A stretch of 64,000 bases of DNA, taken from contig NC_089738.1 of the NCBI RefSeq assembly GCF_035083965.1, positions 6,927,734 through 6,991,733 of the forward strand, read 5' to 3'. This document shows positions 55,301-62,984 of the stretch, piece by piece. A program made the translations under genes and the position numbers. How positions within the stretch are numbered: the first letter of the stretch is position 1; the number at the start of each line of letters is the position of its first letter. The notes below the pieces were generated by a model. The model was not told the DNA's origin. It did not search any database and saw nothing but the letters and a program-made list of their open reading frames with translations. Origin of the DNA: Branchiostoma lanceolatum (Eukaryota; Chordata; Leptocardii; Amphioxiformes; Branchiostomatidae).

Positions 55301-58300
55301 CATGACATTGGGAACATGTTCAAGCCAGATCGATCAATGAAAAATTTCACTGTCGCAAGGAAATTTAGCAAGCCAGTAGTACTAGTACTAGATGATTATC
55401 CTGCTGATAAGATGCCACTTTCTTGCTGATATAATCCTGTACACTTCCAAGAACACATGGGAAACCTTTTTACACAACAACATTTCTGGATTAAGATTCC
55501 CAGGCTGGCATTTCATTAGGGCTCCAGGAATTACTGGCAAATTCCTTTATGACTGGTGTTCCTGGTCTTCCAGTGGGACTCGAATTCCATCCTGGCATTC
55601 CATCCTGGGATTCCATCCTGGCATTCCATCCTGGCATTCCATCCTGGGATTCCATCCTGGCATTCCATCCTGGCATTCCATCCTGGCATTCCATCCTGGC
55701 ATTCCATCCTTAGCTAACATCCCTGGCTATTCACGCTCTAGAGGACTTAGTTCTATAGTTCAGGGAACATAAGTGTTCAAGCTGTTGCATGGTGTACATG
55801 TATGCTGTGTCTGTTGGTAGGTGGACTATGATGTTAAAATTTGTGAAGATTTGGCTTAACATGTTGTTCATGTAAGCAGCAGTCCTATCAGAGTAGAATA
55901 GTCATTTTGTATGGTGGAAACCCAGTCCATGGGCTGTTTTCAGTTGTCATGATCAGGCTGTGATGAAATCGATGTTCGTTCCGGCAATGGGGTGTGTCTG
56001 GTAGAATCTAGTGGAACTGTCACTGTCTGTGTGTGTGCGTGTCTGTGTGTGTGTGCGTGTCTATGTGTGTGTGTATTTGTCCAGTAGAACAGGTACCCGT
56101 CAGCCCTGTACGTAAGAAATCCTGTATGAACAGCACCACCTATCACCTAAGCAGGGTACAGTAAAAATTGAAACAACAACCACCGTCGCCATGGCAATGT
56201 CTTTTTATCATTTCCAGTCTTGTTTTTAAAATGTTTCATTGTTTACATAGATAAAATACATGTCTAAAGCTTCCTGTATGTTAAAAGGCTTTCCCTGTCG
56301 ACTTCTGCTTTAACAAATGAACAGCATATGCATGGATGATCAAAAGCAAGGAGGTTAAACTATGACAATGATAACACCTCAATATCGATTACCAACAGAG
56401 ATATCAAATGCATTGTTTGCTGTACCAACCTGTCTACCCTTGCCTACACCAGCCCCGTCTCCAATGAAAAACCCCGCCCGGCAACCGTTGGGAAGAACCA
56501 TTTGATGTCTGGTACACTGGGGAGAAGTTAAAGTTAAACATTGATTAAATTGAAAATAAATCTTAGTACAGAAATTGAAAGTCTTGAAATATTTCCTGTT
56601 TTTGAAGCCACTTCTTCACTGCGAACTAATCATGCCCACAAACTAGCCGTCTCATTGTGTTGTTTGTTTGTTTCTTGTTTTTCTTTTGAATAACTAGTAT
56701 ATTGCCTTTAGATGTAACACACTAGTTTTGTATGTACATGTAGTGAGCACAAGCTGCATTAGACCAGACTGTAAGGTTTGATCCACTCACACCGGTATAG
56801 ACTCCTAGTCATCTTTATTTGAGTCGAGTGAGGAAATAGGTCTAAAGTGTCGTTCCCAAAGGCACAAAATTTGCGATGCTTGGGATTTGAACCCAGAACC
56901 TTCTGATTCTAAGTCAACAACCCTAGCCACGTAGCCACAGTGGCACACTTTACTATTGTTTCAACTGAACTCTCAAATTTCACCAAGCGTTGAAATTTAG
57001 GCGCTGCCAATTCAAATGAATTTACTGTACTTACCGCATACACTACCCCCTCTAGTTGGAGGGCACTCAGCTTGCCTGAGTTGATGACATCATCAGGGAT
57101 GGCATCCGCCAGGGGGTAGTCTGTAGGGGGGAGGGCCATAGCCTGCACACACACATGTCAATCATCTGTCAACATATTCTTTGTAACATACTTTGTCAAA
57201 ATGATCATAACAATGCAGATGCATGCTAAAAGCGTCATGCACAATGATTTTTTTCCGTATATGCAAAAACAGTTAATTTTCTTAGACTTAAAACCCCTGA
57301 TTTCAGGCATAGTGAGCTGTCATGACTAGATTATAAATATATGTCACAGTAGAGATGGCGATTCAGGACAATCGCCGATTGTCCTAGAAAAGATCGCGAT
57401 CGCCGCTTGTCCTAGGACAGACTGCGATCGCGATTTGTCCTAGGACAATCGCCGATTCTACTAGTAGAGATTGCGATCGCAATCTGTCCTAGGACAAACG
57501 GCGATTCTACTTGGACAAATTCTGATTAGATGGAAATGCTTTGGAAAATAGAATGAATCATTGCATTAAATTTCAATCATGTTTAACATGCTACCTACAT
57601 TTCACAGTTATTAACTATTTTAGGTGAATTAGTTCATATTTCATGATGGATAAATTTCATGTGAGTATGTTTTCTGATAAAGTAATTTCTGATAAAGCTG
57701 AGGGACAAAATTTTAATAATGTGTGAAAGATATCAGTTAGAACAAGGTGATCCAACAATGTTTCAGCATGCAAATTTTGAGGTGTCAAGATAATACTCAC
57801 AGTTTCACACCTATTGAATTCACAACCTTAGGAGAACAACAATTGTGAAGTGATAAAACAGGTGTCAAAATATCAATCTCAGTTTTAAGATACTACAGTT
57901 TCACACCTACTAGTATATCATTTCACAGTCAGACATATACTTGAGTTTTGATCAGAGTTTGTAAATACTAAATAAAATCATGGTTCATAAAAAAGTATTG
58001 CTGTTTCCTTTTAAGATATTAAAATATCTTAGCATCATTAAGTTTGGATCGCCGTTTGTCCTAGGACAGATCTACTAGTAGAATCAGGAATTGTCCTAGG
58101 ACAGATCGCGATCGCAGTCTGTCCTAGGACAAACGGAGATCGCGATCTGTCCTAGGACAATCGCCGATTGTCCTGAATCGCCATCTCTACTGTGACATAT
58201 ACATGTAATAGAGCATACATACAATTCAGAAAATGTTGACAAGCAAACTCAAGGTGCTCAAAGCACACATGCATATGTTTACTTTTACATGGGACAGTCG

Positions 58301-61102
58301 CCCTGTTCTACAAATGTAGCTTTGCAAAGACAAACATTCTACCTAATATCTAATCTGTTTCTCCAGATTAAAGCATGACAGCACACCCATTTTTGTCATA
58401 CACGACTAGTTTTTGTCATACAACCTTCTCTCAAGGTTATTACCCTGTATGTTAAAAATTGAAAGGCACTTTGAAAAAGTATGTGACCATTCCTTAGATA
58501 TCTATTACATTTGTGGCTCGAGAGTGACTTACAGCTAGAGATCCTGCTTCCACAATGTCAGCAGGATGAGGCTGTGCATGGGGGATGGTGGACACGCTGG
58601 CCTTGTAGGTGGTGAAGACCTCCTCACTGTAGAAAAACAAACATTTAGAAACAGATTAGGGTTTACATTTTTGGCAGTGGAGGAAACAAGAATTACAGTA
58701 CACCATGCGGTACACCATGCGGTAATGCTGCTATGCCATCTGGATCAAATTCCTTGGATCCTGGGGCCCGAGTTCGATCCAAGGGCCTCCAGCTCGGATG
58801 TGCTGTAACAGTAAGGGATTGCATTCGTCATTTGATGGTGACGTAAAGCTGGCGGCCTCGTGTGCAAGGGAGCTTCAGGCATTAGCCTCAAGCGTCAAAC
58901 CTCTGCACGTAAAAGAACCCAACACACTTATCGAGGAGAGAAGTGGTGACCCTGTGTGCTTGGCCAAAAATGCAAGCCATAGCGAAGCCGCATTGCACTA
59001 CCACTAGCTACTTGAAAAAGCATCATACTTCACCTCAAATGAGGATGCCTTGAAACGAAACGAAAAATGTTATATTCAATACATACCAGACTGTTTCCTG
59101 TACCGTCTCCTGTGCCATGCGTGTTACTGTGTTTGTACTGACCTGACTGTTTCCTGTACCGTCTCCTGTGCCATGCGTGTTACTGTGTTTGTACTGACCT
59201 GACTGTTTCCTGTACCGTCTCCTGTGCCATGCGTGTTACTGTGTTAGTACTGACCTGACTGTTTCCTGTACCGTCTCCTGTGCCATGCGTGTTACTGTGT
59301 TTGTACTGACCTGACTGTTTCCTGTACTGTCTCCTGTGCCATGCGTGTTACTGTGTTTGTACTGACCTGACTGTTTCCTGTACTGTCTCCTGTGCCATGC
59401 GTGTTACTGTGTTTGTACATACCTGACTGTTTCCTGTACCGTCTCCTGTGCCATGCGTGTTACTGTGTTTGTACTGACCTGTTTCCTGTACCGTCTCCTG
59501 TGCCATGCGTGTTACTGTGTTTGTACTGACCTGACTGTTTCCTGTACCGTCTCCTGTGCCATGCGTGTTACTGTGTTTATACATACCTGACTGTTTCCTG
59601 TACCGTCTCCTGTGCCATGCGTGTTACTGTGTTTGTACTGACCTGACTGTTTCCTGTACCGTCTCCTGTGCCATGCGTGTTACTGTGTTTATACTGACCT
59701 GACTGTTTCCTGTACCGTCTCCTGTGCCATGCGTGTTACTGTGTTTGTACTGACCTGACTGTTTCCTGTACCGTCTCCTGTGCCATGCGTGTTACTGTGT
59801 TTGTACTGACCTGACTGTTTCCTGTACCGTCTCCTGTGCCATGCGTGTTACTGTGTTTGTACTGACCTGACTGTTTCCTGTACCGTCTCCTGTGCCATGC
59901 GTGTTACTGTGTTTATACTGACCTGACTGTTTCCTGTACCGTCTCCTGTGCCATGCGTGTTACTGTGTTTGTACTGACCTGACTGTTTCCTGTACCGTCT
60001 CCTGTGCCATGCGTGTTACTGTGTTTATACATACCTGACTGTTTCCTGTACCGTCTCCTGTGCCATGCGTGTTACTGTGTTAGTACTGACCTGACTGTTT
60101 CCTGTACCGTCTCCTGTGCCATGCGTGTTACTGTGTTTATACTGACCTGACTGTTTCCTGTACCGTCTCCTGTGCCATGCGTGTTACTGTGTTTGTACTG
60201 ACCTGACTGTTTCCTGTACCGTCTCCTGTGCCATGCGTGTTACTGTGTTTGTACTGACCTGACTGTTTCCTGTACCGTCTCCTGTGCCATGCGTGTTACT
60301 GTGTTTATACTGACCTGACTGTTTCCTGTACCGTCTCCTGTGCCATGCGTGTTACTGTGTTTGTACTGACCTGACTGTTTCCTGTACCGTCTCCTGTGCC
60401 ATGCGTGTTACTGTGTTTGTACTGACCTGACTGTTTCCTGTACCGTCTCCTGTGCCATGCGTGTTACTGTGTTTGCACTGACCTGACTGTTTCCTGTACT
60501 GTCTCCTGTGCCATGCGTGTTACTGTGTTTGTACTGACCTGTTTCCTGTACCGTCTCCTGTGCCATGCGTGTTACTGTGTTTGTACTGACCTGACTGTTT
60601 CCTGTACCGTCTCCTGTGCCATGCGTGTTACTGTGTTTATACATACCTGACTGTTTCCTGTACCGTCTCCTGTGCCATGCGTGTTACTGTGTTTGTACTG
60701 ACCTGACTGTTTCCTGTACCGTCTCCTGTGCCATGCGTGTTACTGTGTTTATACTGACCTGACTGTTTCCTGTACCGTCTCCTGTGCCATGCGTGTTACT
60801 GTGTTTGTACTGACCTGACTGTTTCCTGTACCGTCTCCTGTGCCATGCGTGTTACTGTGTTTATACTGACCTGACTGTTTCCTGTACCGTCTCCTGTGCC
60901 ATGCGTGTTACTGTGTTAGTACTGACCTGACTGTTTCCTGTACTGTCTCCTGTGCCATGCGTGTCATCTCCAGGTCCAGTCCCATCATGTTTGGGGGTGC
61001 TGCCGCTGCCTGGCTCGGGAGAACGGTACCCTGGAGCAGGTTGGGACCTTGTCTTGAAGAGAGAGCTGCCACGTAGGCCAGGTAGCTGGCACTGGCATCC
61101 AT
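34393..61102 (-). CDS. Strawberry notch family helicase-like protein with C-terminal UBZ4-like finger, 23 exons, 1296 aa
   Basis: Exons in coding order: 60927-61102, 58533-58626, 57035-57142, 56430-56516, 54548-54639, 53346-53497, 52604-52722, 49849-50056, 49445-49524, 48618-48809, 47758-47838, 45314-45513, 44614-44837, 44062-44191, 43321-43406, 40623-40819, 39955-40142, 39419-39520, 38329-38505, 37519-37685, 36498-36603, 35732-35894, 34393-35154. All phases agree. The first lobe has Walker A GDGAGVGK (145-152), DECH (266-269) and VVYCSATG. The second lobe has [28 protein letters not shown] and LTKGDRR. The SBNO C-terminal domain follows with RIVGLRYPE. These are the AAA_34 and Helicase_C_4 domains of SBNO1/2, nuclear transcriptional co-regulators linked to Notch signalling. 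The long charged linker between lobes in vertebrate SBNO1 is short here. Residues 1044-1296 are an extra Ser/Gln-rich tail ending in a zinc finger (C1271, C1274, H1290, C1294). Confidence 0.92.
34770..34940. repeat. Coding low-complexity tract made of GATTGG repeats
   Basis: Within the last strawberry-notch exon, GATTGG (CCAATC on the coding strand) occurs about eight times in 170 bases and encodes the SQS-rich part of the tail (ASQASQSS). It behaves as a degenerate in-frame coding repeat. Confidence 0.7.
35225..35345 (-). mobile_element. tRNA-derived SINE head in the last strawberry-notch intron
   Basis: CTCCCGGAAATCGAACC, then ACCCAACGCACTTACTAC and TAGGCTAAAAGGT, is the complement of a tRNA-like A/B box region, related to 4025-4135. 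A second partial copy follows at about 35500-35575 with the shared CCAGACCTGTTAGACTGGTC. Confidence 0.6.
36035..36225 (+). mobile_element. tRNA-derived SINE with (TGAA)n tail
   Basis: The A-box-like GTCCAGTGGTTAGCGACGCT is followed by a body, then a tail of repeated ATGAATGA units at about 36175-36225. The head-body-tail order is complete. It lies in an intron between strawberry-notch exons 21 and 22. Confidence 0.75.
36680..36897. mobile_element. MITE, family B copy 1
   Basis: Ends TACTGTAAATGCA and TGCATTTACAGTA. The interior has GGTTTTAAGTTCGC and AAAACCACCGCGAAC. Other copies are at 39160-39357, 43013-43204, 45645-45855 and 61980-62257, with a diverged one perhaps at about 2770-2985. Confidence 0.75.
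37254..37455. mobile_element. MITE, family A copy 3
   Basis: Starts TCTCACTGACCGAGCGG and ends CAGCCCATTGAGA, with the interior CATAAAGTCAAGGGTAACAC shared with 18066-18527. More decayed than the other two copies. Confidence 0.6.
37708..37920. mobile_element. MITE, GTTACTCAAGCAACTGG family, near-complete copy
   Basis: Inverted arms GTTACTCAAGCAACTGGATA and the complement. The outer phrase GAAGGTTAGACATCCAGGTA is shared with the copy at 53995-54270. It lies close to the acceptor side of strawberry-notch exon 20. Confidence 0.65.
38805..38835. repeat. (GT)n microsatellite
   Basis: About 13 GT dinucleotides in a strawberry-notch intron. Confidence 0.9.
39160..39357. mobile_element. MITE, family B copy 2
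   Basis: ACTGTAAATGCATTTAAGTT at one end and TTTCTGCATTTACAGTA at the other, with the GGTTTTAAGTTCGC core. Ends about 60 bases from the donor of exon 18. Confidence 0.7.
40205..40440. mobile_element. MITE-like element related to 3460-3657
   Basis: Carries CTGTAATTCTTGTTTCTTTC, then TCACGGTCACCTCTG, TTCTGTAAATCACTTG and ACCGTGAAG motifs. The order is reversed relative to the copy in the GRL-like gene. Confidence 0.5.
40820..43320. other. Intron 15 of the strawberry-notch gene, mixed repeats
   Basis: About 2.5 kb without a supported exon. At 40915-41010 and 42805-42910 there are related stretches built on ACGTTTATT and GGGGGGTATGTTTATT, plus CTCATCTCCCAAATAAAC in opposite orientations. A shorter relative is at about 53745-53830. 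A repeat at about 42590-42650 (GCACCGTTGGCCCCCG, CCTATGCCCAATTT) recurs near 51785-51870. A family B MITE lies at 43013-43204. Confidence 0.5.
43013..43204. mobile_element. MITE, family B copy 3
   Basis: Starts TACTGTAATGCAGAAATG and ends CATTAATTTTACAGTA. The interior retains CACGGTGGTTTTAAG. Confidence 0.6.
43550..43855. repeat. 30-base minisatellite in strawberry-notch intron 14
   Basis: About ten units containing ATTGGTTGAACTGCTAATTG, then CCATGCTATC. The period is divisible by three, so the array reads open on both strands, but it lies between exons. Each unit carries one ATTGG (CCAAT). Confidence 0.95.
44925..45313 (-). repeat. Partial tandem duplication of strawberry-notch exon 12 with its donor
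   Basis: The stretch at about 45157-45232 repeats the last 75 or so bases of exon 12 and a donor-like site. It reads [21 protein letters not shown] against [21 protein letters not shown] in the real exon. The flanking intron is duplicated too (GGTGCAAGCTAAACCAATAC, CCCATCATACACCACT), and a third, intron-only unit lies at 44925-45060. Confidence 0.75.
45645..45855. mobile_element. MITE, family B copy 4
   Basis: TACTGTAAACGCAGAAATG at one end and AAATGCATTTACAGTA at the other; core ACTTAAAACCACCGCGAAC. Confidence 0.7.
45950..47640. mobile_element. GC-rich composite repeat in strawberry-notch intron 11
   Basis: Two direct-repeat pairs are present. GAGAGCTACGCGGTTTGGGG with CATGTGATGTC occurs at about 45975 and 46355. 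TTGAGCGGGAGGCGGGCCCA through GACTGACCAATCCTACTAT occurs at 46195-46325 and 47485-47613. A third element, CCCCAAACCGCGTAGC at 46471, is inverted to the first. Between the long direct repeats lie three diverged CpG-rich units containing CTGGTGA...TCGCTGCAGG-type sequence. No convincing protein was found. It looks like a non-autonomous retroelement or a promoter-type monomer array. Confidence 0.55.
48540..48600. repeat. (CT)n microsatellite next to the exon 10 donor
   Basis: A pyrimidine tract of CTCTCT with interruptions that ends about 20 bases from the donor of strawberry-notch exon 10. Confidence 0.9.
50144..50375. repeat. Direct repeat, copy 1 (intron 7 of the strawberry-notch gene)
   Basis: Shares GGCTGGGATGATGTTT, CACTTCTGTCGAAGATTC and GGTCAGAGAACACA with 52154-52395 over about 235 bases in the same orientation. 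The two copies flank about 1.8 kb. Confidence 0.8.
50376..50775. mobile_element. Inverted-repeat element inside intron 7
   Basis: Ends ATAGGGGTGGATACCAG and CTGGTATCCACCCCTAG, with subterminal GGTCCAAGTCC / GGTCCAG blocks and a central palindrome CAGGTCCGGACCTG. MITE-like. Confidence 0.65.
52154..52395. repeat. Direct repeat, copy 2 (intron 7 of the strawberry-notch gene)
   Basis: Second copy of the 50144-50375 segment with scattered substitutions and a small insertion (ATTTGTATTTTGG). Confidence 0.8.
52780..53045 (-). mobile_element. tRNA-derived SINE fragment (intron 6 of the strawberry-notch gene)
   Basis: TTGTACTGAAGAGTACAAGC, ATATCCGGACAG, TTATTTGATCC and CACCTGAGTGAAGT match the 11985-12370 copy in the same orientation. 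The tRNA-like head is missing. Confidence 0.6.
53995..54270. mobile_element. MITE, GTTACTCAAGCAACTGG family, second near-complete copy
   Basis: Begins GATGAAGGTTAGACATCC and ends GGATGTCTAACCTTCATC. Internal pieces GTTGCTTGAGTAA and TCACTGACGAAAGACAGCGG match the 37708-37920 copy. Confidence 0.65.
54640..56429. other. Intron 4 of the strawberry-notch gene
   Basis: About 1.8 kb. It contains the 13-base minisatellite at 55575-55715 and a compound GT-type microsatellite at about 56015-56080. No exon was recognised. Confidence 0.5.
55575..55715. repeat. 13-base minisatellite
   Basis: About ten units of ATTCCATCCTGGC/ATTCCATCCTGGG. Open frames through it give HPGIPSW-type peptides that are not considered coding. 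Confidence 0.9.
56735..56945 (-). mobile_element. tRNA-derived SINE with intact head (intron 3 of the strawberry-notch gene)
   Basis: On the minus strand the head reads GGCTACGTGGCTAGGGTTGT (A-box region), then GGTTCTGGGTTCAAATCCC (B-box). The body with CACTCGACTC follows. This is the clearest tRNA-like head of the family in the window. Confidence 0.7.
57338..58206. mobile_element. MITE of about 870 bases packed with TGTCCTAGGACA palindromes
   Basis: Terminal inverted repeats of about 48 bases start ATATGTCACAGTAGAGATGG and continue with GATTCAGGACAATCGCCGAT. Both end regions (57355-57535 and 58050-58190) consist of alternating GATCGCGATCGC-type and TGTCCTAGGACA palindromes. The middle is AT-rich and non-coding. 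It lies in intron 2 of the strawberry-notch gene. Confidence 0.8.
58745..59070 (+). mobile_element. Dispersed element, tRNA-like start
   Basis: Starts with GGGCCCGAGTTCGATCCAAG (B-box-like) and ends TACTTGAAAAAGCATCATAC, then TTCACCTCAAATGAGG. The end matches, in reverse, 10560-10660. Probably a SINE; the head is incomplete. Confidence 0.5.
59085..60975 (-). repeat. 56-base minisatellite, about 33 units, spanning the exon 1/intron 1 junction of the strawberry-notch gene
   Basis: Units (plus strand) contain CTGACTGTTTCCTGTACCGT, then CTCCTGTGCCATGCGTGTTA. On the coding strand each unit reads [12 protein letters not shown] followed by a donor GTCAGT. The last unit toward the 5' end (60927-60970) is real: it is the 3' end of exon 1 with its donor. 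All other units are intronic copies of the coding end plus the splice donor. Two units are shorter (missing CTGA). Confidence 0.93.
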
Positions 61103-61149
61103 TCTCTAGAAAGAAATAAAGAATGAATGAATGAACGAATTCGAATATG

Positions 61150-61540
61150 CTCCTATAATGGGATGTAGCCGATCTTTAAACTTTCCTCATCATATGCAAA
61201 TTAGCTCCTGATTTGCATAATTAACATATGATTTTCTCAATCATCACTTAAGCTATCTAGATACCAAGTACAAATGTATCATCACGATCCGTGTACCCCT
61301 TCCTGAGTTATTCTCTTTCAAAATTTGAAAAGAAATCGCAAGTCGCTAGGGGGCCCAAAATCTTATCATAATTTTCGAGGTCTCAAGAGGTCCAAGTCAT
61401 ACCAAGTACATGTGTACATGTATGAAGACAATCGATATCCATCTAGGCATTCTCGAGTTATCGTGTTCACAGAAGGACACACACACACAAACACTGTGCA
61501 ACCTGCCTGTCAACCAAAAAATTATAATTTATAATAAAAG
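61150..61540. repeat. Dispersed repeat with ATGCAAAT runs upstream of the strawberry-notch start
   Basis: CTTTCCTCATCATATGCAAA, then GGGGGCCCAAAATC, then TTCGAGGT, in the same order as at 17360-17480. This old dispersed repeat also occurs in the intergenic region at about 6080-7020. Confidence 0.5.
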
Positions 61541-62439
61541 GGCTTCAATATAGAGAGATGTGGTTTTGTGGCTAGGTGAACCTGTGGCTAGTGTCCTTTA
61601 GAGGCCCTATTTGAAGACAATAACGCAGAATTATCTGCTATGTAAAACTGAAGCCTAGTTGCCCCCCTCCCCACATGGGCGACCGAGTTTCTCGGCCATA
61701 TCTTCAGAATACAAAGGCACCATATAGGTCTATAAACTTACAAAAGTAAAATGACCAAAATACCTTCTCAATGCGACCCTCTCTCTGTGTTAAAGGTACT
61801 TCGCTTTCAACTTAAACGAAGGAAAACTGCAGTGATGGCAAAATCACTGTTTTTAGACTCCCGCCATATTTCATAACACCCATAATGCATTGTTTTTGTG
61901 ACTTGCCCAGACAAGCTCGGCACTGCAGTTCATAAAATAATCGCTAGCTGGCATCTGTACCCTGTCTTAAAACAACAAATACTGTAAATGCAGAAATATA
62001 TGCGGGGATCTAATTTCGCGGTAAGGAGAAGAAATGGAGTGTTCGCGGTGGTAGCCGGAGTTTTTGTAGGAAACTAAAGGGATCATCGTACGGCACGTTT
62101 TTGAGCGGTTTTAAAATCCTACAAGTATGAAGTTATTACGCAAATGTGCTTGACAATGTTATTAAATGTGACTACTATAAAGATTTCAACATTTTTTTTA
62201 TTTCCATTTTTTTGGCCTTAATATAAAACTACCGCGAACATTTCTGCATTTACAGTATTCAAGACATATAATCCGATCCACAACAATGGCATCACATGAT
62301 CACACCTTTTAACGGCATTGGCTTTCTCTCGTACAAGAGGAAGTGCTACGAGGAAGTAAACTCTAAAATCTATCCTCGGTGTAAAGCTAAGTATTCCGAA
62401 GTAACTATATACCGGACGTGCCACCATTTTAAGTCGAAC
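61541..62439. other. Likely shared upstream region of two divergent genes
   Basis: Lies between the strawberry-notch ATG (61102, - strand) and the candidate signal-peptide exon (62440, + strand). A family B MITE occupies 61980-62257 (TACTGTAAATGCAGAAATAT ... TTTCTGCATTTACAGTA). No TATA box or other promoter element could be called with confidence. Confidence 0.4.
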
Positions 62440-62508
62440 ATGAAGTTTATCATCTGTCTTATGTTCTTTACCACTGCGGGCTTCACGTCAAGCCAGTCCG
62501 TTCATGGG
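62440..62508 (+). CDS. Candidate first coding exon with signal peptide
   Basis: The open stretch MKFIICLMFFTTAGFTSSQS plus VHG, 23 codons, ends in phase 0 at a donor GTACGTAGG. A basic residue, a hydrophobic core and small residues before SQS make a good secretion signal. No downstream exon was identified before the window end, where a retrotransposon begins, so the gene would continue past 64000. The family cannot be named. A chance open frame is the alternative. Confidence 0.35.
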
Positions 62509-62614
62509 GTACGTAGGTGAAGGTTTACAAACTAAGCAGAAGTAGAGAGCAACTGTTGCAATTAACCTGCCGCAGTGTGGCACCGTATTGTTCCGATGTC
62601 ATGATCAGTGTCAT

Positions 62615-62775
62615 CATTGGTGTCATGCCTTATCACACCGTATAGACCGCTACTTTCCTTCGGTCTATACGGTGTGATAAGGCATGGTCGTTCCTATAAC
62701 CTCGCGACCTTGGTACTTTACTCGGTGGTTATTCTTATAGGAACGACCATGCCTTATCACACCGTATAGACCTCA
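62615..62775. repeat. Three-arm inverted repeat
   Basis: Arm 1 near 62625 (TGCCTTATCACACCGTATAG), arm 2 near 62660 (complement, extended by GGTCGTTCCTATA), arm 3 near 62730 (TATAGGAACGACC, then CATGCCTTATCACACCG). Arm 2 can pair with either neighbour. Confidence 0.8.
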
Positions 62776-62849
62776 GGGCGGGTCATTAACCCTATATTAC
62801 GAGACCACGGTCTTTCGCAGTTGTGGCGTCAGCAAAGTTTTGCATGACA

Positions 62850-62935
62850 CTGATGGGGGGGGGGGGTCAGCCCTCGGCTACACAACTCTGCATAACTCCC
62901 TTGTGTGTGACCCCCCCCCCCCCCCCCCCAATACG
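62850..62935. repeat. Poly-G and poly-C runs
   Basis: A run of about 11 G near 62857 and of about 18 C near 62912, separated by about 45 bases. They could pair or reflect assembly difficulty. Confidence 0.85.
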
Positions 62936-62984
62936 TACATATGCCGCCGTTCTACTAAGGAAGTCTGCGAACGAGGCTAGAAGG

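Noticed and set aside
59348-60644. Open frames of about 78 codons made of repeated [11 protein letters not shown]-like peptides
   Set aside because: They run through the 56-base minisatellite in the first intron of the strawberry-notch gene; only the first unit is coding.
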